A DNA stretch of 41,032 nucleotides from positions 1 to 41,032 of the forward strand of contig JAUYNO010000068.1 of assembly GCA_030696045.1 (NCBI GenBank). Direction: 5' to 3'. Position 1 is the first letter of the stretch. Each line of letters opens with the position of its first letter. Source of the DNA: Stagnimonas sp. GTDB taxonomy: Bacteria > Pseudomonadota > Gammaproteobacteria > Nevskiales > Nevskiaceae. The notes under the pieces are model-generated. The model was not told the DNA's origin and did no database searches. It saw only the letters and a list, made by a program, of their open reading frames with translations. Below, one piece after another: positions 28,453 through 38,077 of this stretch. The position numbers and the translations under genes were made by a program.

Positions 28453-29394
28453 GTGTCCTCCATCATCTCGATCCAGAACCTGACCAAGACCTACAGCTCT
28501 GGCTTCCAGGCGCTCAAGGGCATTGACCTCGACATCCGTCGCGGCGAGATATTCGCTCTGCTGGGGCCGAACGGGGCGGGCAAGACCACGCTCATCAGCA
28601 TCGTCTGCGGCATCGTCAATGCGAGCGGCGGCACCGTGATCGCCGACGGCCACGACGTCGTCAAGGACTTCCGGCAGGCGCGCACCAAGATCGGCCTGGT
28701 GCCGCAGGAGCTGCACACCGATGCCTTCGAGACAGTGTGGGCGACGGTCAACTTCAGCCGTGGCCTGTTCGGCAAGGCACCGGACCCGCAGCTCTGCGAG
28801 CGGGTGCTGCGCGAGCTCTCGCTGTGGGACAAGAAGGACGCGAAGATCATGACGCTGTCCGGCGGCATGAAGCGGCGGGTGATGATCGCCAAGGCACTGT
28901 CGCACGAGCCGACGATCCTGTTCCTGGACGAGCCGACCGCCGGCGTCGATGTCGAACTGCGCCGCGACATGTGGCAGATGGTGCGCGGCCTGCGCGAGCG
29001 CGGCGTCACCATCATCCTCACCACCCACTACATCGAAGAGGCCGAGGAGATGGCGGATCGGATTGGCGTGATCCGCAAGGGCGAGCTGATCGTGGTGGAG
29101 GAAAAGCAGGCGCTGATGCGCAAGCTGGGCAAGAAGCAGCTGAGCCTGTCGCTGAAGCTGCCGCTTGCTGCGATCCCGCCGGAACTCGCGGGCGAGGCCC
29201 TGGAGCTGTCCGCCGACGGCGGCACCCTGACCTATACCTTCGATGACCAAGCCGAAGGTGACCGCGCAGGCGGTCACGGCATCGCCGCGCTGTTGAAGAA
29301 GCTGGGCGAGCAAGGCATCGACTTCAAGGAATTGCAGTCCAGCCAGTCCTCGCTGGAAGACATCTTCGTCAATCTGGTCCGGGAGACCGCGTGA
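28453..29394 (+). CDS. ABC-2 type exporter, ATP-binding subunit (YadG-like)
   Basis: The product is 313 residues from a GTG start with AGAGG upstream. Nucleotide-binding motifs are complete: Walker A GPNGAGKT (38-45), Q-loop LVPQE, signature LSGGMKRR (about 135-142), Walker B ILFLDEP (about 155-161) and the switch His in TTHY (about 191-194). The C-terminal extension of about 90 residues is usual for the YadG/DrrA group. It energises export through the permease encoded next, the start of which overlaps its stop (TGATG). The substrate is unknown. Confidence 0.92.
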   Translation: MSSIISIQNLTKTYSSGFQALKGIDLDIRRGEIFALLGPNGAGKTTLISIVCGIVNASGGTVIADGHDVVKDFRQARTKIGLVPQELHTDAFETVWATVNFSRGLFGKAPDPQLCERVLRELSLWDKKDAKIMTLSGGMKRRVMIAKALSHEPTILFLDEPTAGVDVELRRDMWQMVRGLRERGVTIILTTHYIEEAEEMADRIGVIRKGELIVVEEKQALMRKLGKKQLSLSLKLPLAAIPPELAGEALELSADGGTLTYTFDDQAEGDRAGGHGIAALLKKLGEQGIDFKELQSSQSSLEDIFVNLVRETA

Positions 29395-30161
29395 TGACCA
29401 TCAACTGGCACGCGGTGGCCGCGATCTATCGCTTCGAGATGGCCCGCACCTTCCGCACCCTGGTGCAGAGCATCGCCTCGCCGGTGCTGTCGACCTCGCT
29501 CTACTTCGTGGTGTTCGGCGCCGCCATCGGCTCGCGCATGGGCGCCATCGACGGTGTCAGCTACGGCGCCTTCATCATCCCCGGCCTGGTGATGCTGACC
29601 CTGCTCAGCGAGAGCATCGCCAACGCCAGCTTCGGCATCTACATGCCCAAGTGGTCGGGCACTATCTACGAGTTGCTGTCGGCGCCGGTGGCCACCGCCG
29701 AGGTGGTGCTGGGCTATGTCGGCGCCGCTGCCAGCAAGTCGGTGATGCTGGGTGTGCTGATGCTGCTGACGGCGCGGGTGTTCGTCGATTACTCCGTCGC
29801 GCATCCCATATGGATGGCGCTGTTCCTGCTGCTGACTGCGGTCACCTTCAGCCTGTTCGGCTTCATCATCGGCATCTGGGCCGATGGCTTCGAGAAGCTG
29901 CAGATCATCCCGCTAATGGTGGTGACGCCGCTGACCTTCCTGGGCGGCAGCTTCTACTCGATCAGCATGCTGCCGCCGTTCTGGCAGAAGCTCACCCTGT
30001 TCAATCCGGTGGTGTATCTGATCAGCGGCTTCCGCTGGAGCTTCTACGGCATCTCCGACGTCAACATCGTCACCAGCGTCGGCATGACGCTGCTGTTCAT
30101 GCTGCTGTGCTTGGGCGGCATCGCCTGGATCTTCAAGACCGGCTACAAGCTGCGGAATTAG
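29394..30161 (+). CDS. ABC-2 type exporter, permease subunit (YadH-like)
   Basis: The product is 255 residues with six membrane segments and the ABC-2 family signatures, including [19 protein letters not shown], the [20 protein letters not shown] stretch and [20 protein letters not shown]. The ATG at 29394 overlaps the ATPase stop; a GTG at 29391 would add one residue. Together the two form a complete homodimeric exporter of the YadGH type, whose substrates are not established. A REPIN-like pair follows the stop. Confidence 0.92.
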   Translation: MTINWHAVAAIYRFEMARTFRTLVQSIASPVLSTSLYFVVFGAAIGSRMGAIDGVSYGAFIIPGLVMLTLLSESIANASFGIYMPKWSGTIYELLSAPVATAEVVLGYVGAAASKSVMLGVLMLLTARVFVDYSVAHPIWMALFLLLTAVTFSLFGFIIGIWADGFEKLQIIPLMVVTPLTFLGGSFYSISMLPPFWQKLTLFNPVVYLISGFRWSFYGISDVNIVTSVGMTLLFMLLCLGGIAWIFKTGYKLRN

Positions 30162-30183
30162 CCGACCGGCTCGCCCCTTTTTT

Positions 30184-30387
30184 CTTCCCTCCCCCTTGCG
30201 GGGGTGAGGCGGAAATCGGCGAAGCGCTGCTTCGCCCCGCCGAACGCCATCGGCCATGCATGGGCCGATGGCCGGCAAGGGTAGGGGAGGGGGTCGCTTT
30301 TGACGTTGTTGTTCCGCGCAGAGAGCCAAGCATGAAAAGCGAAAGTCCCCCCCGCCCCTAGCCCCTCCCCGCAAGGGGGAGGGGAAC
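30184..30387. repeat. REPIN-like inverted repeat pair
   Basis: Arm 30184-30209 (CTTCCCTCCCCCTTGCGGGG...) pairs with the reverse complement of 30359-30387. Between them is another palindrome, CCATCGGCC-ATGCATG-GGCCGATGG (30247-30271). It is the third member of the family seen at 12538 and 15781, and fills the gap between two convergent genes. Confidence 0.7.
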
Positions 30388-30404
30388 AGCGCGCGTGAGA
30401 TGAG

Positions 30405-31103
30405 CTAACTCTCGTCGTCCTCACCAGCCACCGCGCTGACATCCAGCGGCACCGCCTCGCTCAGCAGCAGGCGCTGCGCCAGCACTGCGGCCTGGGTGCG
30501 ACGGTACAGCCCCAGCTTGCGCAGGATGGCAGTGACATGGGCCTTGATGGTGGCCTCGGTGACTTCGAGGTCGTAGGCGATCTGCTTGTTCAGGCGGCCG
30601 TCGGCGAGATGCATCAGCACCTTCAGCTGCTGCGGCGACAGGCTGGCGACGCGGCGCGCCAGTTGGGCATCGCCGTTGTCCGGCGGCGGCGGCGCGGCCG
30701 GCGGAGTCCATAGCTGTCCGTCGAGCACGGCGGTCAGCGCGGTGGTCAGCACCTCCAGGCCAGCGGACTTGGGGATGAAGCCGGCGGCACCAAAATCGAG
30801 GGCGCGGTGCACGGTGGCGCCGTCCTCCTCGGCGGAGACCATCACCACCGGCACGCTCGGGTGCTCGGCCCGCAACCACACCAGAGAGGAATAACCGCGC
30901 ACGCCCGGCATGTGCAGGTCGAGCAAGACCAGGTCGGCGTCGGGCGCGGCGACGACGGCGGCTTTCATGGCCTCGAAGCTGTCGGCCTCGGTCACGCTCA
31001 CCCCGGGTAGCACGCGCTCGACGGCCAGCCGCAGCGCGGCGCGGAACAGCGGGTGATCGTCGGCGATCACCACGTGCGGATGCGGCAGGCTGGCGGCGTT
31101 CAT
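30405..31103 (-). CDS. crbR: CrbR/ErdR-type LuxR-family response regulator
   Basis: The product is 232 residues: an N-terminal receiver domain (about 8-130) with phosphorylation site D62 in LVLLDLHMPG, the acidic pair DD (15-16) and the conserved Lys in GFIPKSA, a Pro-rich linker, and a LuxR-type helix-turn-helix (about 163-210; LSPQQLKVLMHLADG ... TEATIKAHVTAILRKLGL). Such regulators bind as dimers to activate transcription. Pairing with the CrbS-type kinase is inferred from the same region and from known CrbSR/MxtR-ErdR systems; seven kilobases and four genes separate the two. Its start region shares the intergenic space with the DcaP-like porin and contains the candidate operator. Confidence 0.85.
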   Translation of the reverse strand: MNAASLPHPHVVIADDHPLFRAALRLAVERVLPGVSVTEADSFEAMKAAVVAAPDADLVLLDLHMPGVRGYSSLVWLRAEHPSVPVVMVSAEEDGATVHRALDFGAAGFIPKSAGLEVLTTALTAVLDGQLWTPPAAPPPPDNGDAQLARRVASLSPQQLKVLMHLADGRLNKQIAYDLEVTEATIKAHVTAILRKLGLYRRTQAAVLAQRLLLSEAVPLDVSAVAGEDDES

Positions 31104-31137
31104 GGATGGAGTCTAGACCTCGGCTGCCTGCGCCGCT

Positions 31138-31160
31138 GGGCGCTAAGACTTTGGTCGTAG
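31138..31160 (+). promoter_or_regulatory. Candidate CrbR-type operator between crbR and the porin gene
   Basis: CGCTAAGACTTTGGTCGTAG (31141-31160), preceded by TGGG, is nearly identical to the site upstream of crbS. It is about 98 bases upstream of the porin ATG and about 44 from the crbR ATG, so it could serve activation of the porin and autoregulation of crbR. Confidence 0.6.
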
Positions 31161-31253
31161 CGCGCCCGGCTTTCGACCTTCGGCGAATGGTGGGGCTGGG
31201 GCGCGGGGATCAAGCTCGGCTCCGTCATCCCAGAACAATTCCGAGGAGAACCC

Positions 31254-32606
31254 ATGGCTTCCGTCCGCTTTGCCGCCTCTGCCTATACCGTCGCCGCCCG
31301 CGCGCTCTGCGCCTCCGCCCTGCTCCTGCCACTGGCACCCCTGGCCCAGGCGGCGCCGGATGCCGAAACCACCGCCGTCATCCGGGAGCTGCGCCAGCGG
31401 CTGGATGCGCTGGAGGCCCAGCTCGCCGCCGAGCGCGCCGCCCGATCCGCAGCACCGGCCGTGACGGCCGCCGCGCCGCCAGTCCCGGCCAAGGCCGGCG
31501 AGGCCAAGCTCGGCGACACCAAGTTGACCTGGGGCGGCTATGTGAAGGCCGACGCCATGTATTCGCGCTTCAGCGAGGGCGAGGTGGCCCAGGGCAGCGG
31601 TCGGGACTTCTACCTGCCCAACTCCATCCCGGTCAGTGCCGGCGGCGGCGACAGCCGCGAGTTCTTCGACGCCCATGCCAAGGAGACGCGCCTGTTCCTG
31701 AAGACCGAGACCGCGCTCGACGGCCACAAGCTCGGCACCCACATCGAGTTCGATTTCATCGTCAGCCAGGGCGCCGGCACTGAGGTCGTGACCAATGCCT
31801 ACAACCCCGGCCTGCGCCGCGCCTTCGTCACCTACGACAACTGGTTGCTGGGCCAGGAGTGGAGCACCTTCCAGAATCTCGGCGCGCTGCCGGAGACCCT
31901 GGACTTCGTCGCCTTCCCCAGCGAGGGCACGGTGTTCGTGCGCCAGCCGCAGGTCCGCTACACCCGGGGCGGCCTGCAGCTGGCGCTGGAGAATCCGGAG
32001 ACCTCGGTGCTGCCGGGCGGCGGTGGCGCGGTGGCCGGTGACGGTGATTCCTCCATCCCGGATGCAATTGCCCGCTACAACTTCAAGCTCGGCGCCACCG
32101 AACTGACCCTGGCCGGCCTGCTGCGCCAGCTGCGGGTCGAGAACCCGGCCGCGGGCGCCGCGGCGGCGGTGAAGGACAGTCGCACCGGCGGCGGCCTCAG
32201 CTTCTCCGGCCGCATCCCGCTCGGCAAGGACGACCTGAAGTTCATGCTCACCTCCGGTGACGGCATCGGCCGTTACGTGGCGCTGGGCACCTCGGCGGAT
32301 GCGGTGCTGTCGGCCGGCGAACTGGACAGCATCGGCATCACCGCCGGCTACCTGGCCTACAAGCACCAGTGGTCGCCGCAATGGCGTTCGACGCTGACCG
32401 CCTCGGCCTTCGAGGCCGACAACGACATCGCCCTCACCGGCGGCGCAGTGACCAAGAGCGTGCGGAGCTACAGTGGCAACCTGCTGTACTCGCCGGTCGC
32501 CAAGCTCACCTTCGGTGTCGAGTACCGTCATGCCAGCCGCGAGGTCGTGAGCGGCGCCGACGGGGATCTGGACCGGCTGCAGTTCTCTACCAAGTACAGC
32601 TTCTAG
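31254..32606 (+). CDS. DcaP-like outer membrane porin
   Basis: The product is 450 residues with a signal peptide (to about 33, PLAQAAPD), then a short coiled coil (IRELRQRLDALEAQLAAERA, about 42-61), an Ala/Pro linker, and a beta barrel starting KLTWGGYVKADAMYSRF and ending in Phe (FSTKYSF). This layout is that of the DcaP family, trimeric porins of Acinetobacter and relatives linked to uptake of dicarboxylates and other anions. ATG 31254 has GAGGAG upstream. The candidate CrbR operator in its promoter region suggests it lets acetate or similar acids through the outer membrane; this is inference. A strong terminator follows. Confidence 0.87.
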   Translation: MASVRFAASAYTVAARALCASALLLPLAPLAQAAPDAETTAVIRELRQRLDALEAQLAAERAARSAAPAVTAAAPPVPAKAGEAKLGDTKLTWGGYVKADAMYSRFSEGEVAQGSGRDFYLPNSIPVSAGGGDSREFFDAHAKETRLFLKTETALDGHKLGTHIEFDFIVSQGAGTEVVTNAYNPGLRRAFVTYDNWLLGQEWSTFQNLGALPETLDFVAFPSEGTVFVRQPQVRYTRGGLQLALENPETSVLPGGGGAVAGDGDSSIPDAIARYNFKLGATELTLAGLLRQLRVENPAAGAAAAVKDSRTGGGLSFSGRIPLGKDDLKFMLTSGDGIGRYVALGTSADAVLSAGELDSIGITAGYLAYKHQWSPQWRSTLTASAFEADNDIALTGGAVTKSVRSYSGNLLYSPVAKLTFGVEYRHASREVVSGADGDLDRLQFSTKYSF

Positions 32607-32623
32607 CTTCCAGACAGCAGCAC

Positions 32624-32652
32624 AAAAAAAGCCCCGCGATGCGGGGCTTTTT
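32624..32652. terminator. Bidirectional intrinsic terminator
   Basis: AAAAAAA-GCCCCGC-GAT-GCGGGGC-TTTTT works on both strands and lies between the convergent porin and TonB-dependent receptor genes. Confidence 0.93.
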
Positions 32653-32667
32653 CTTGCCGGCAGTGAC

Positions 32668-35600
32668 TCAGAAATCGTGCTTCAGGCCGGCATACAGGAA
32701 CTGCCCCGGTACCCAGTAGCTGGGGTCGAAGCTGTTGGCGAAGGCCGAGTAGGACACCGGCGGGTCCTGGTCGAACAGGTTCTGCACGCCGAGGGTGAAC
32801 TGGGTCTTCAGGGCCTTGGCGTTGTAGCCCAGCTGCAGGTCCGACTTCCAGGCGTAGCCGACACGGTTCTTCGGGTCGGGGTTGCCGAAACGGTCGCGGT
32901 GGTCGGGGTCCGAGCACAGGCCCAGCGACGACAGCGAGGGCGGGATGCCGTCCTCGCAGGTCTCGGTGCTGCCCCAGATGATGCGGGTGTTGAGGCTGGC
33001 GCTGTAGGCGGCCTTGGCCCATTGCAGCGAGGGATTGATCTTCCAGCGCGGCAGGGTCAGGACTCCGGCATGTAGCGAGTCGTCGACCTCGGGCCCCTCG
33101 GAGCCTTGCACCTGCTGCTTGTAGCTGGACAGGAAGGTGGCATTGGCGGCGATCTTGAACTTGCCCAGGGCCTGACTGGCGGGTAGCAGGTAATTGACGT
33201 TGAAGTCGATACCCGAGGTCTCGATCGAGGGGAAGTTCTGGAAAGCGTTGAGCACGCTTTGCAGTGGCCCGTTGTTGTTGGCACCTTGGCGAGTCACGAA
33301 ATCGCAGTAGGCGCGGCCGGTGGTCGTGTAGCACTGGTCCAGGATCAGCTGGGCGCCCGGCGGGGTGATGTAGTTGTCGATCTTGATCCGGAAGTAGTCG
33401 ACGCTGAGGTCGAAGCCCGGAGCGAAGCGCGGGTTCAGCACGATGCCGGCGGTCAGTGAATGGGAGGTTTCCGGGTTCAGGTCGCGGTTGCCGGTGAACG
33501 GCGAGTAGAACTGCTGCACCGTCTGGGTATAGGCCGCGACGCCATCGGCGTTGCAGTTGGTCGCGGTGACCGAACCGGCTTCCGGCGCCGCGCAGGGGTC
33601 TTCCAAGCCCGGGTAGCTGCCGGCGTTGGACAGGAACAGCTCGCCGACATTGGGCGCGCGGAACGAGGTCGAGAAGCTGCTGCGCAGCAGCAGGTCATCG
33701 ACCGGCTTCCAGCGGCCGCCGATCTTGCCATTGGTGGTCTTGCCGAAGTCGCCGTAGTCGGAGCTGCGGCCGGCCAGGCTGAAGCCCAGTTCCTGGAACA
33801 GCGGCTGGTCCTTGAGCACCGGCACATCGAGTTCCACGAACAGTTCCTTGGCGGCGACCGAGCCGCTGGTGGGCTGCGCGGTCAGGCCGCTGGTGGTGCC
33901 GTTGATCTGGTAGATCGAGGGATTGTCGCTATAGATGTCGGCGCGGCGCTCGACGCCGACGGCGAGGCCGACCACATCCGGCAGCAGCGGCACAGCGATG
34001 CTGGTCGAAATATTGAGGTAGATGTCGCTCTGCGAATGCCGGGTGTTGCTGTGCTCGTCGATGCTGATGTAGTCGAGCATCTCGCGGGTGATGGTGCCGG
34101 GGCCGCCGAAGAAGTTGATCGGCACGCAGGGCGCCTCGCACAGCGGGACGTTGTAGGGGTTCTCGTCATTGGCGCCGCGATTGCCCACCACCGCCTGCTG
34201 GATGCGGTCCATGCGGTAGTTGTTGAGCAGGTTCTGCGACTCGCTGCTGACGCCGTAGCTGTAACCCAGCTCCCAATCGAAGCGCTGGCTGAGCAGGCTG
34301 AAGTCGCCGTCGAAGCCGGCGCGGACGAAGCGGGTCGGGACGTTCTGCTCCTGGATGCGCGGATCGCCCTCGCTCATGCGGCGCAGCACGGCGCCGGTGT
34401 AGAGCAGGCCGGCGGCCGGCGCGCCCGGGGCGGTCGGATCCTCCGGCTCGATGATGTAGCCGATGTACTGACCCGGCTGGCCGCCGATGGCGGTGGGATT
34501 GAAGCTGTGGCCGGGGGTGATGTACGTCGCCTGGTTGTAGGACAGTGAGGAACCCGGCATCAGGCCGCCGATCACCGGCGCGATGTCGCCGAAGGCGATC
34601 GGCTGCGGTGCCAGCTGCTGCTTCGACTGGCGCAGGCTGTACAGGCCCTGGGCCGAGAAGCGCAGGTTGTCGAGGAACTCGTGCTGCAGCGACAGGAAGC
34701 CGTTGTAGGTGCGCAGCGGCGTGGTCAGGTAGTTGGTCAGCGCGTAGTTGTAGGGGTCGCTGGCCGGGTCGAAGGCGCGGTAGTTGGCCGCGCCGCCGGT
34801 GGGCGCGCCGGTGACATGGGTGATGTCGCAGAGGTTGACGCCCTGCGGCAGCATGCCGAGCTGGGTGGGCAGGGTCAGCGGCACGCCGTTGTCGTCGAGC
34901 ACCGGCTGGGCGACGTCGCCCGCCAGGCTGGGGCACTTCTCGCTGCCGAAAGCCGCATTGGTCTGCGGCGAGCCCACAAACAGGAAGCGCCCCTCCGGCG
35001 TGAAGCTGGAGCCGCGGGTGAGGCCGGTGCCGTTCAGCGGCAGGCGCGAGAGCTCGCGGTCGCCGGCGAAGACCGGGCGCTGGTCGCGCACGCTGAAACT
35101 ACCGGCGATGGAGGTGCTGTTGCCGCCGAACAGGCCGTCGAAGACATGGCCGCCGGTGAGCGAGGCGATGCCGTCCTCGCCGTCGCGCTGGTCGAACATG
35201 CCGTACTGCGCCGACAGGGTCAGGCCCTGGAGCTTCTTGCGGGTGATGATGTTGACCACGCCGGTGATGGCGTCGGAGCCGTAGGCGGCGGAGGCGCCGT
35301 CCTGCAGCACCTCGATGCGCTCGACGATGTCGTAGGGAATGGTGTTGAGGTCGACCGAATTGGTCGACAGCGAGCGCAGACCCGAGATCCAGCGGTGGCC
35401 GTCCACCAGCACCAGCACGCGGTTGGAGCCGAGATTGCGCAGGTCCACCTCGGTGGCGCCGGTGCCGCCGTTGTTGAAGGTGGTGTTGAGCGCCGCGCCG
35501 GCCGCCGGCAGGCCCTGCAGGATGTCGCCGACGCTGACCGAGCCGGTGCGGTCCAGGTCCTTGCGCGACAGCCGCACCACCGGCTGCGAGGTTTCCAGGT

Positions 35601-35904
35601 CGGTGCGCTTGATGCGCGAGCCGGTGACCTCGACCGCGTCCAGCCGCACGCTGGGCGGCTGGGCCTCGGTCTTGGCCGGCGCAGCGGCCGTTTCCGGCAG
35701 GCTGTCGACCGGGATGGTCTCCACCACCGGGGCGGCGGGTTCGCCGCTCTGGGCCTGGGCCAGGGCGCTGAGCGAGAGCAGCAGCGCTGCGCCGGCAAGG
35801 CGACGGGAGGAGGGGGCGCTTGATCGGGACGGCGGGAGGCGGTTCACGGGCGGGAGGCTCAAGGGCGGAGTACGCGAAGCGGTCGATAACGAACCAGTCG
35901 TCAT
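32668..35904 (-). CDS. TonB-dependent outer membrane receptor
   Basis: About 1078 residues. A signal peptide ([19 protein letters not shown]) starts about 35 residues in, so the true start could be later than the ATG at 35904 (a GTG at 35847 is one option). The plug domain begins with [16 protein letters not shown] and contains [32 protein letters not shown] and [11 protein letters not shown]. The barrel follows, with [17 protein letters not shown] and ending LYAGLKHDF with the terminal Phe. Such receptors import siderophores, vitamins, sugars or peptides using TonB. This VTGSRI subgroup is very abundant in Xanthomonadales, and the substrate cannot be told from context. No carbohydrate or iron genes are adjacent. 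It ends at the bidirectional terminator. Confidence 0.93.
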   Translation of the reverse strand: MTTGSLSTASRTPPLSLPPVNRLPPSRSSAPSSRRLAGAALLLSLSALAQAQSGEPAAPVVETIPVDSLPETAAAPAKTEAQPPSVRLDAVEVTGSRIKRTDLETSQPVVRLSRKDLDRTGSVSVGDILQGLPAAGAALNTTFNNGGTGATEVDLRNLGSNRVLVLVDGHRWISGLRSLSTNSVDLNTIPYDIVERIEVLQDGASAAYGSDAITGVVNIITRKKLQGLTLSAQYGMFDQRDGEDGIASLTGGHVFDGLFGGNSTSIAGSFSVRDQRPVFAGDRELSRLPLNGTGLTRGSSFTPEGRFLFVGSPQTNAAFGSEKCPSLAGDVAQPVLDDNGVPLTLPTQLGMLPQGVNLCDITHVTGAPTGGAANYRAFDPASDPYNYALTNYLTTPLRTYNGFLSLQHEFLDNLRFSAQGLYSLRQSKQQLAPQPIAFGDIAPVIGGLMPGSSLSYNQATYITPGHSFNPTAIGGQPGQYIGYIIEPEDPTAPGAPAAGLLYTGAVLRRMSEGDPRIQEQNVPTRFVRAGFDGDFSLLSQRFDWELGYSYGVSSESQNLLNNYRMDRIQQAVVGNRGANDENPYNVPLCEAPCVPINFFGGPGTITREMLDYISIDEHSNTRHSQSDIYLNISTSIAVPLLPDVVGLAVGVERRADIYSDNPSIYQINGTTSGLTAQPTSGSVAAKELFVELDVPVLKDQPLFQELGFSLAGRSSDYGDFGKTTNGKIGGRWKPVDDLLLRSSFSTSFRAPNVGELFLSNAGSYPGLEDPCAAPEAGSVTATNCNADGVAAYTQTVQQFYSPFTGNRDLNPETSHSLTAGIVLNPRFAPGFDLSVDYFRIKIDNYITPPGAQLILDQCYTTTGRAYCDFVTRQGANNNGPLQSVLNAFQNFPSIETSGIDFNVNYLLPASQALGKFKIAANATFLSSYKQQVQGSEGPEVDDSLHAGVLTLPRWKINPSLQWAKAAYSASLNTRIIWGSTETCEDGIPPSLSSLGLCSDPDHRDRFGNPDPKNRVGYAWKSDLQLGYNAKALKTQFTLGVQNLFDQDPPVSYSAFANSFDPSYWVPGQFLYAGLKHDF

Positions 35905-35982
35905 GTGGAGGACGCCGACCTGCGAATTGAGGTTTTTTTGCCAGTGCCGGCCGCCCCCGGGCTCAGGGCTCTGGCCTTCGCC

Positions 35983-35988
35983 GATAAT
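35983..35988 (+). promoter_or_regulatory. Possible -10 element just before rlmJ
   Basis: GATAAT ends six bases before the rlmJ ATG, which would place the transcript start almost at the ATG and yield a leaderless mRNA. There is no clear -35 and no ribosome binding site upstream of the ATG. Confidence 0.3.
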
Positions 35989-35994
35989 CCGCCC

Positions 35995-36822
35995 ATGCAC
36001 TACCGTCACGCCTACCACGCCGGCAACTTCGCCGACGTCCACAAACACGTCCTGCTCTGCGGCCTGGCCCAGGCGATGGCGCGCAAGGACAAGCCCTACG
36101 CCTATCTCGACACCCATGCCGGCAGCGGCGGCTACGACCTGGGTAGCGCCGAGGCGATCCGCACCGGCGAGGCGGCCGAGGGCGCCCTGCGCCTGCAGGG
36201 GCTGCAGGACCCGCCCGAGCCGCTGGCCAGCTGGCAGCGCATCGTCAGCGCCGCCAACTCCGGCGGTGCCTGGCGCCGCTACCCGGGCTCGCCGGCGTTC
36301 GTGAAGGCGCTGGCGCGCGAGGGCGACCGCCTGCTGCTCTGCGAATCGGTGCCCGAGGTTGCCGAGGAACTGCGCACGCGCCTGTTCGACGCCACCGTCC
36401 ATGTCCGTGACGGCTACGAATCCGCCAGCCTGCTGCCGCCGGTGGAGAAGCGCGGGCTGATCCTGGTCGACCCGCCGTTCGAGCGGCGCGACGAGTTCGC
36501 CGCCATGGTCGAATTCCTGGAGCGCGCCCAGGCCCGCTTCGCCGGTGGCGTCTACGCCTTCTGGTATCCGCTCAAGAACACCCACGAGCTGGTGCGTTTC
36601 GGCCGCCGCCTGGCCGCCGCCAGCAGCAAGCCAGTGGTGGACTTCCATTTCAATACCGGCGCGCCGGCCGAAGGCCAGATGCGCGGCTCCGGCCTGATGG
36701 TGGTGAACCCGCCCTACCGTTTCGCCGAGGACATGGAGCCGGCGCTGGCGCTGCTGGCGCGCGAGCTGGCGGTCGGGCCGCGTGCGACCTCGCTGATCAC
36801 CTGGCTCAAGCAGGAACCATGA
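35995..36822 (+). CDS. rlmJ: 23S rRNA (adenine(2030)-N6)-methyltransferase RlmJ
   Basis: The product is 275 residues. The start [19 protein letters not shown] is a hallmark of RlmJ. The S-adenosylmethionine-site region [12 protein letters not shown] and the catalytic DPPFE motif ([11 protein letters not shown]) are intact, as is the C-terminal [11 protein letters not shown]. It methylates A2030 of 23S rRNA. The open frame can be extended 30 codons upstream, but the ATG at 35995 matches the family start. Its stop overlaps the NUDIX gene start (ATGA). It is divergent from the TonB-dependent receptor gene with only 90 bases between. Confidence 0.96.
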   Translation: MHYRHAYHAGNFADVHKHVLLCGLAQAMARKDKPYAYLDTHAGSGGYDLGSAEAIRTGEAAEGALRLQGLQDPPEPLASWQRIVSAANSGGAWRRYPGSPAFVKALAREGDRLLLCESVPEVAEELRTRLFDATVHVRDGYESASLLPPVEKRGLILVDPPFERRDEFAAMVEFLERAQARFAGGVYAFWYPLKNTHELVRFGRRLAAASSKPVVDFHFNTGAPAEGQMRGSGLMVVNPPYRFAEDMEPALALLARELAVGPRATSLITWLKQEP

Positions 36823-37340
36823 TTCGTACCTTGCACAAGGGCGAGTTTCTCGAACTCAAGCGAGACCGCCACTGGGAGTACGTCAGCCGCGTCCAGGCGC
36901 GTGGCGCCGTGGTCATCATCGCGCTCACCGACCAGCGCGAACTGGTGCTGGTGGAGCAGACCCGCATCCCGCAGCAGGGCAAGACCATCGAGCTGCCGGC
37001 CGGCATCGTCGGCGATGCCGACAGCCCGGACGACGAGAGCTTCGAGTCGGCCGCCTTGCGCGAGTTGCTGGAGGAAACCGGCTTCCGCGGCAGCGAGGCC
37101 TTCCTGTTGACCCAGGGTCCGACCGCCGCCGGACTGACCTCCGAGCAGCTGACCCTGATCGGGGTGAAGGGCCTGGTGCGCGAGCACGCCGGCGGCGGTG
37201 TCGGCGACGAGGACATCAGCGTGCATCTGGTGCCGCTCGATGGCGCCCACGCCTGGCTGGAAAGCAAGCGCGCCGAGGGTCTGCGGGTGGAGCCGCGCGT
37301 TTATGCCGGGCTGTACTTCGCGGCCACCGACCGCTTCTAA
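36819..37340 (+). CDS. NUDIX hydrolase (ADP-ribose pyrophosphatase-like)
   Basis: The product is 173 residues with a NUDIX fold. The LPAGIVGD entry and the box end E-x-A-A-L-R-E-L-L-E-E-T-G-F (REUxEExGU, about residues 76-89) are intact, with a longer loop than usual between the first Gly and the first Glu (DADSPDDESF). The preceding VVIIALTDQRELVLVEQTRIP is typical of ADP-ribose/nucleotide-sugar type enzymes, so hydrolysis of a nucleoside-diphosphate compound is likely; the substrate is not set. It overlaps rlmJ by ATGA. Its stop overlaps that of the convergent gene (CTAA). Confidence 0.9.
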   Translation: MIRTLHKGEFLELKRDRHWEYVSRVQARGAVVIIALTDQRELVLVEQTRIPQQGKTIELPAGIVGDADSPDDESFESAALRELLEETGFRGSEAFLLTQGPTAAGLTSEQLTLIGVKGLVREHAGGGVGDEDISVHLVPLDGAHAWLESKRAEGLRVEPRVYAGLYFAATDRF

Positions 37341-38077
37341 AGCAGCTTGCGCGGCGGGAACGCCGCCGCCTCCGGGAGTTTCTGCGTGGTCTGCACCGCC
37401 AGCGCCAGCTTGGCGTCGGCGCTGACCGGGCCGAGGGCTTCGCAGAGCGCGATGTAGAGACAGTGGGCGGCTTCCGACAGCTCGCTGTCGGCGGCTTCGC
37501 GATAGCTCTCCAGCGAGCCGCCAGCGGCCCAGTCGGCCAGCGCGTTCAGGCGGGATTTGAAGGCCTTGGCGCGCCCGGCCTGCGCCCGCAGGCTGATCGC
37601 CAGCAGCTGGCCGGCGGAGGGGCTTTCCGACTGCACGCCGTGCAGCAGGGTTTCGCAGAAGCGCTCAAACACCACATAGGCCGGGCGCGAGGGCGCGCGC
37701 CCGAAGCTGCCGGTGGCCAGCGGGTTGAAGGCGGCCGCCACCGGTGCGGGAGCGGGGCTGGCCGGCTTGGCCGGCAGTAGCGTCGCCTTGCTGGCGGCAA
37801 TCGCGGTGGCGGTGGCGCGCATGGTCGCGGCTGGGTCCAGGCCGCGTTCGATCAGCGCCTTGTAGAGGGCGACGCGGGCCTGGTGGCGCGCCCGCGGATC
37901 TTCGGAGATGGCATCGCCGATGCGGCCCACCAGCTCCACCAGGGCATCCGGCTTGCTGGCGGCGAACTCGCGCTCCCACAACTCGACCGCCGCCGCCGCG
38001 CGCGGCTCATCGAGCACGCTGGCGATCGCCGCCTGCAGGATGGCGGCGGTGACCGGGGCCCTACTGCTTGCCGCCAT
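37337..38077 (-). CDS. Unknown protein overlapping the end of amt
   Basis: The product is 246 residues, helical, with an Ala/Pro linker (AKPASPAPAPVAAAF, about 102-116) between two helical parts. It has no signal peptide or membrane segment and I do not recognise the family. Its ATG lies 17 bases inside the end of amt, so translation is probably coupled. This is the position where many genomes carry the PII protein glnK. The product lacks the PII T-loop pattern and length (112 residues), so it is not a PII protein. A role linked to ammonium transport is only suggested by position. Confidence 0.65.
   Translation of the reverse strand: MAASSRAPVTAAILQAAIASVLDEPRAAAAVELWEREFAASKPDALVELVGRIGDAISEDPRARHQARVALYKALIERGLDPAATMRATATAIAASKATLLPAKPASPAPAPVAAAFNPLATGSFGRAPSRPAYVVFERFCETLLHGVQSESPSAGQLLAISLRAQAGRAKAFKSRLNALADWAAGGSLESYREAADSELSEAAHCLYIALCEALGPVSADAKLALAVQTTQKLPEAAAFPPRKLL

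Noticed and set aside
28237..29313. N-terminal extension of the lipoprotein open frame
   Set aside because: It would run antisense through the ABC ATPase gene and destroy the lipobox position; ATG 28236 has a ribosome site and a perfect lipoprotein signal.
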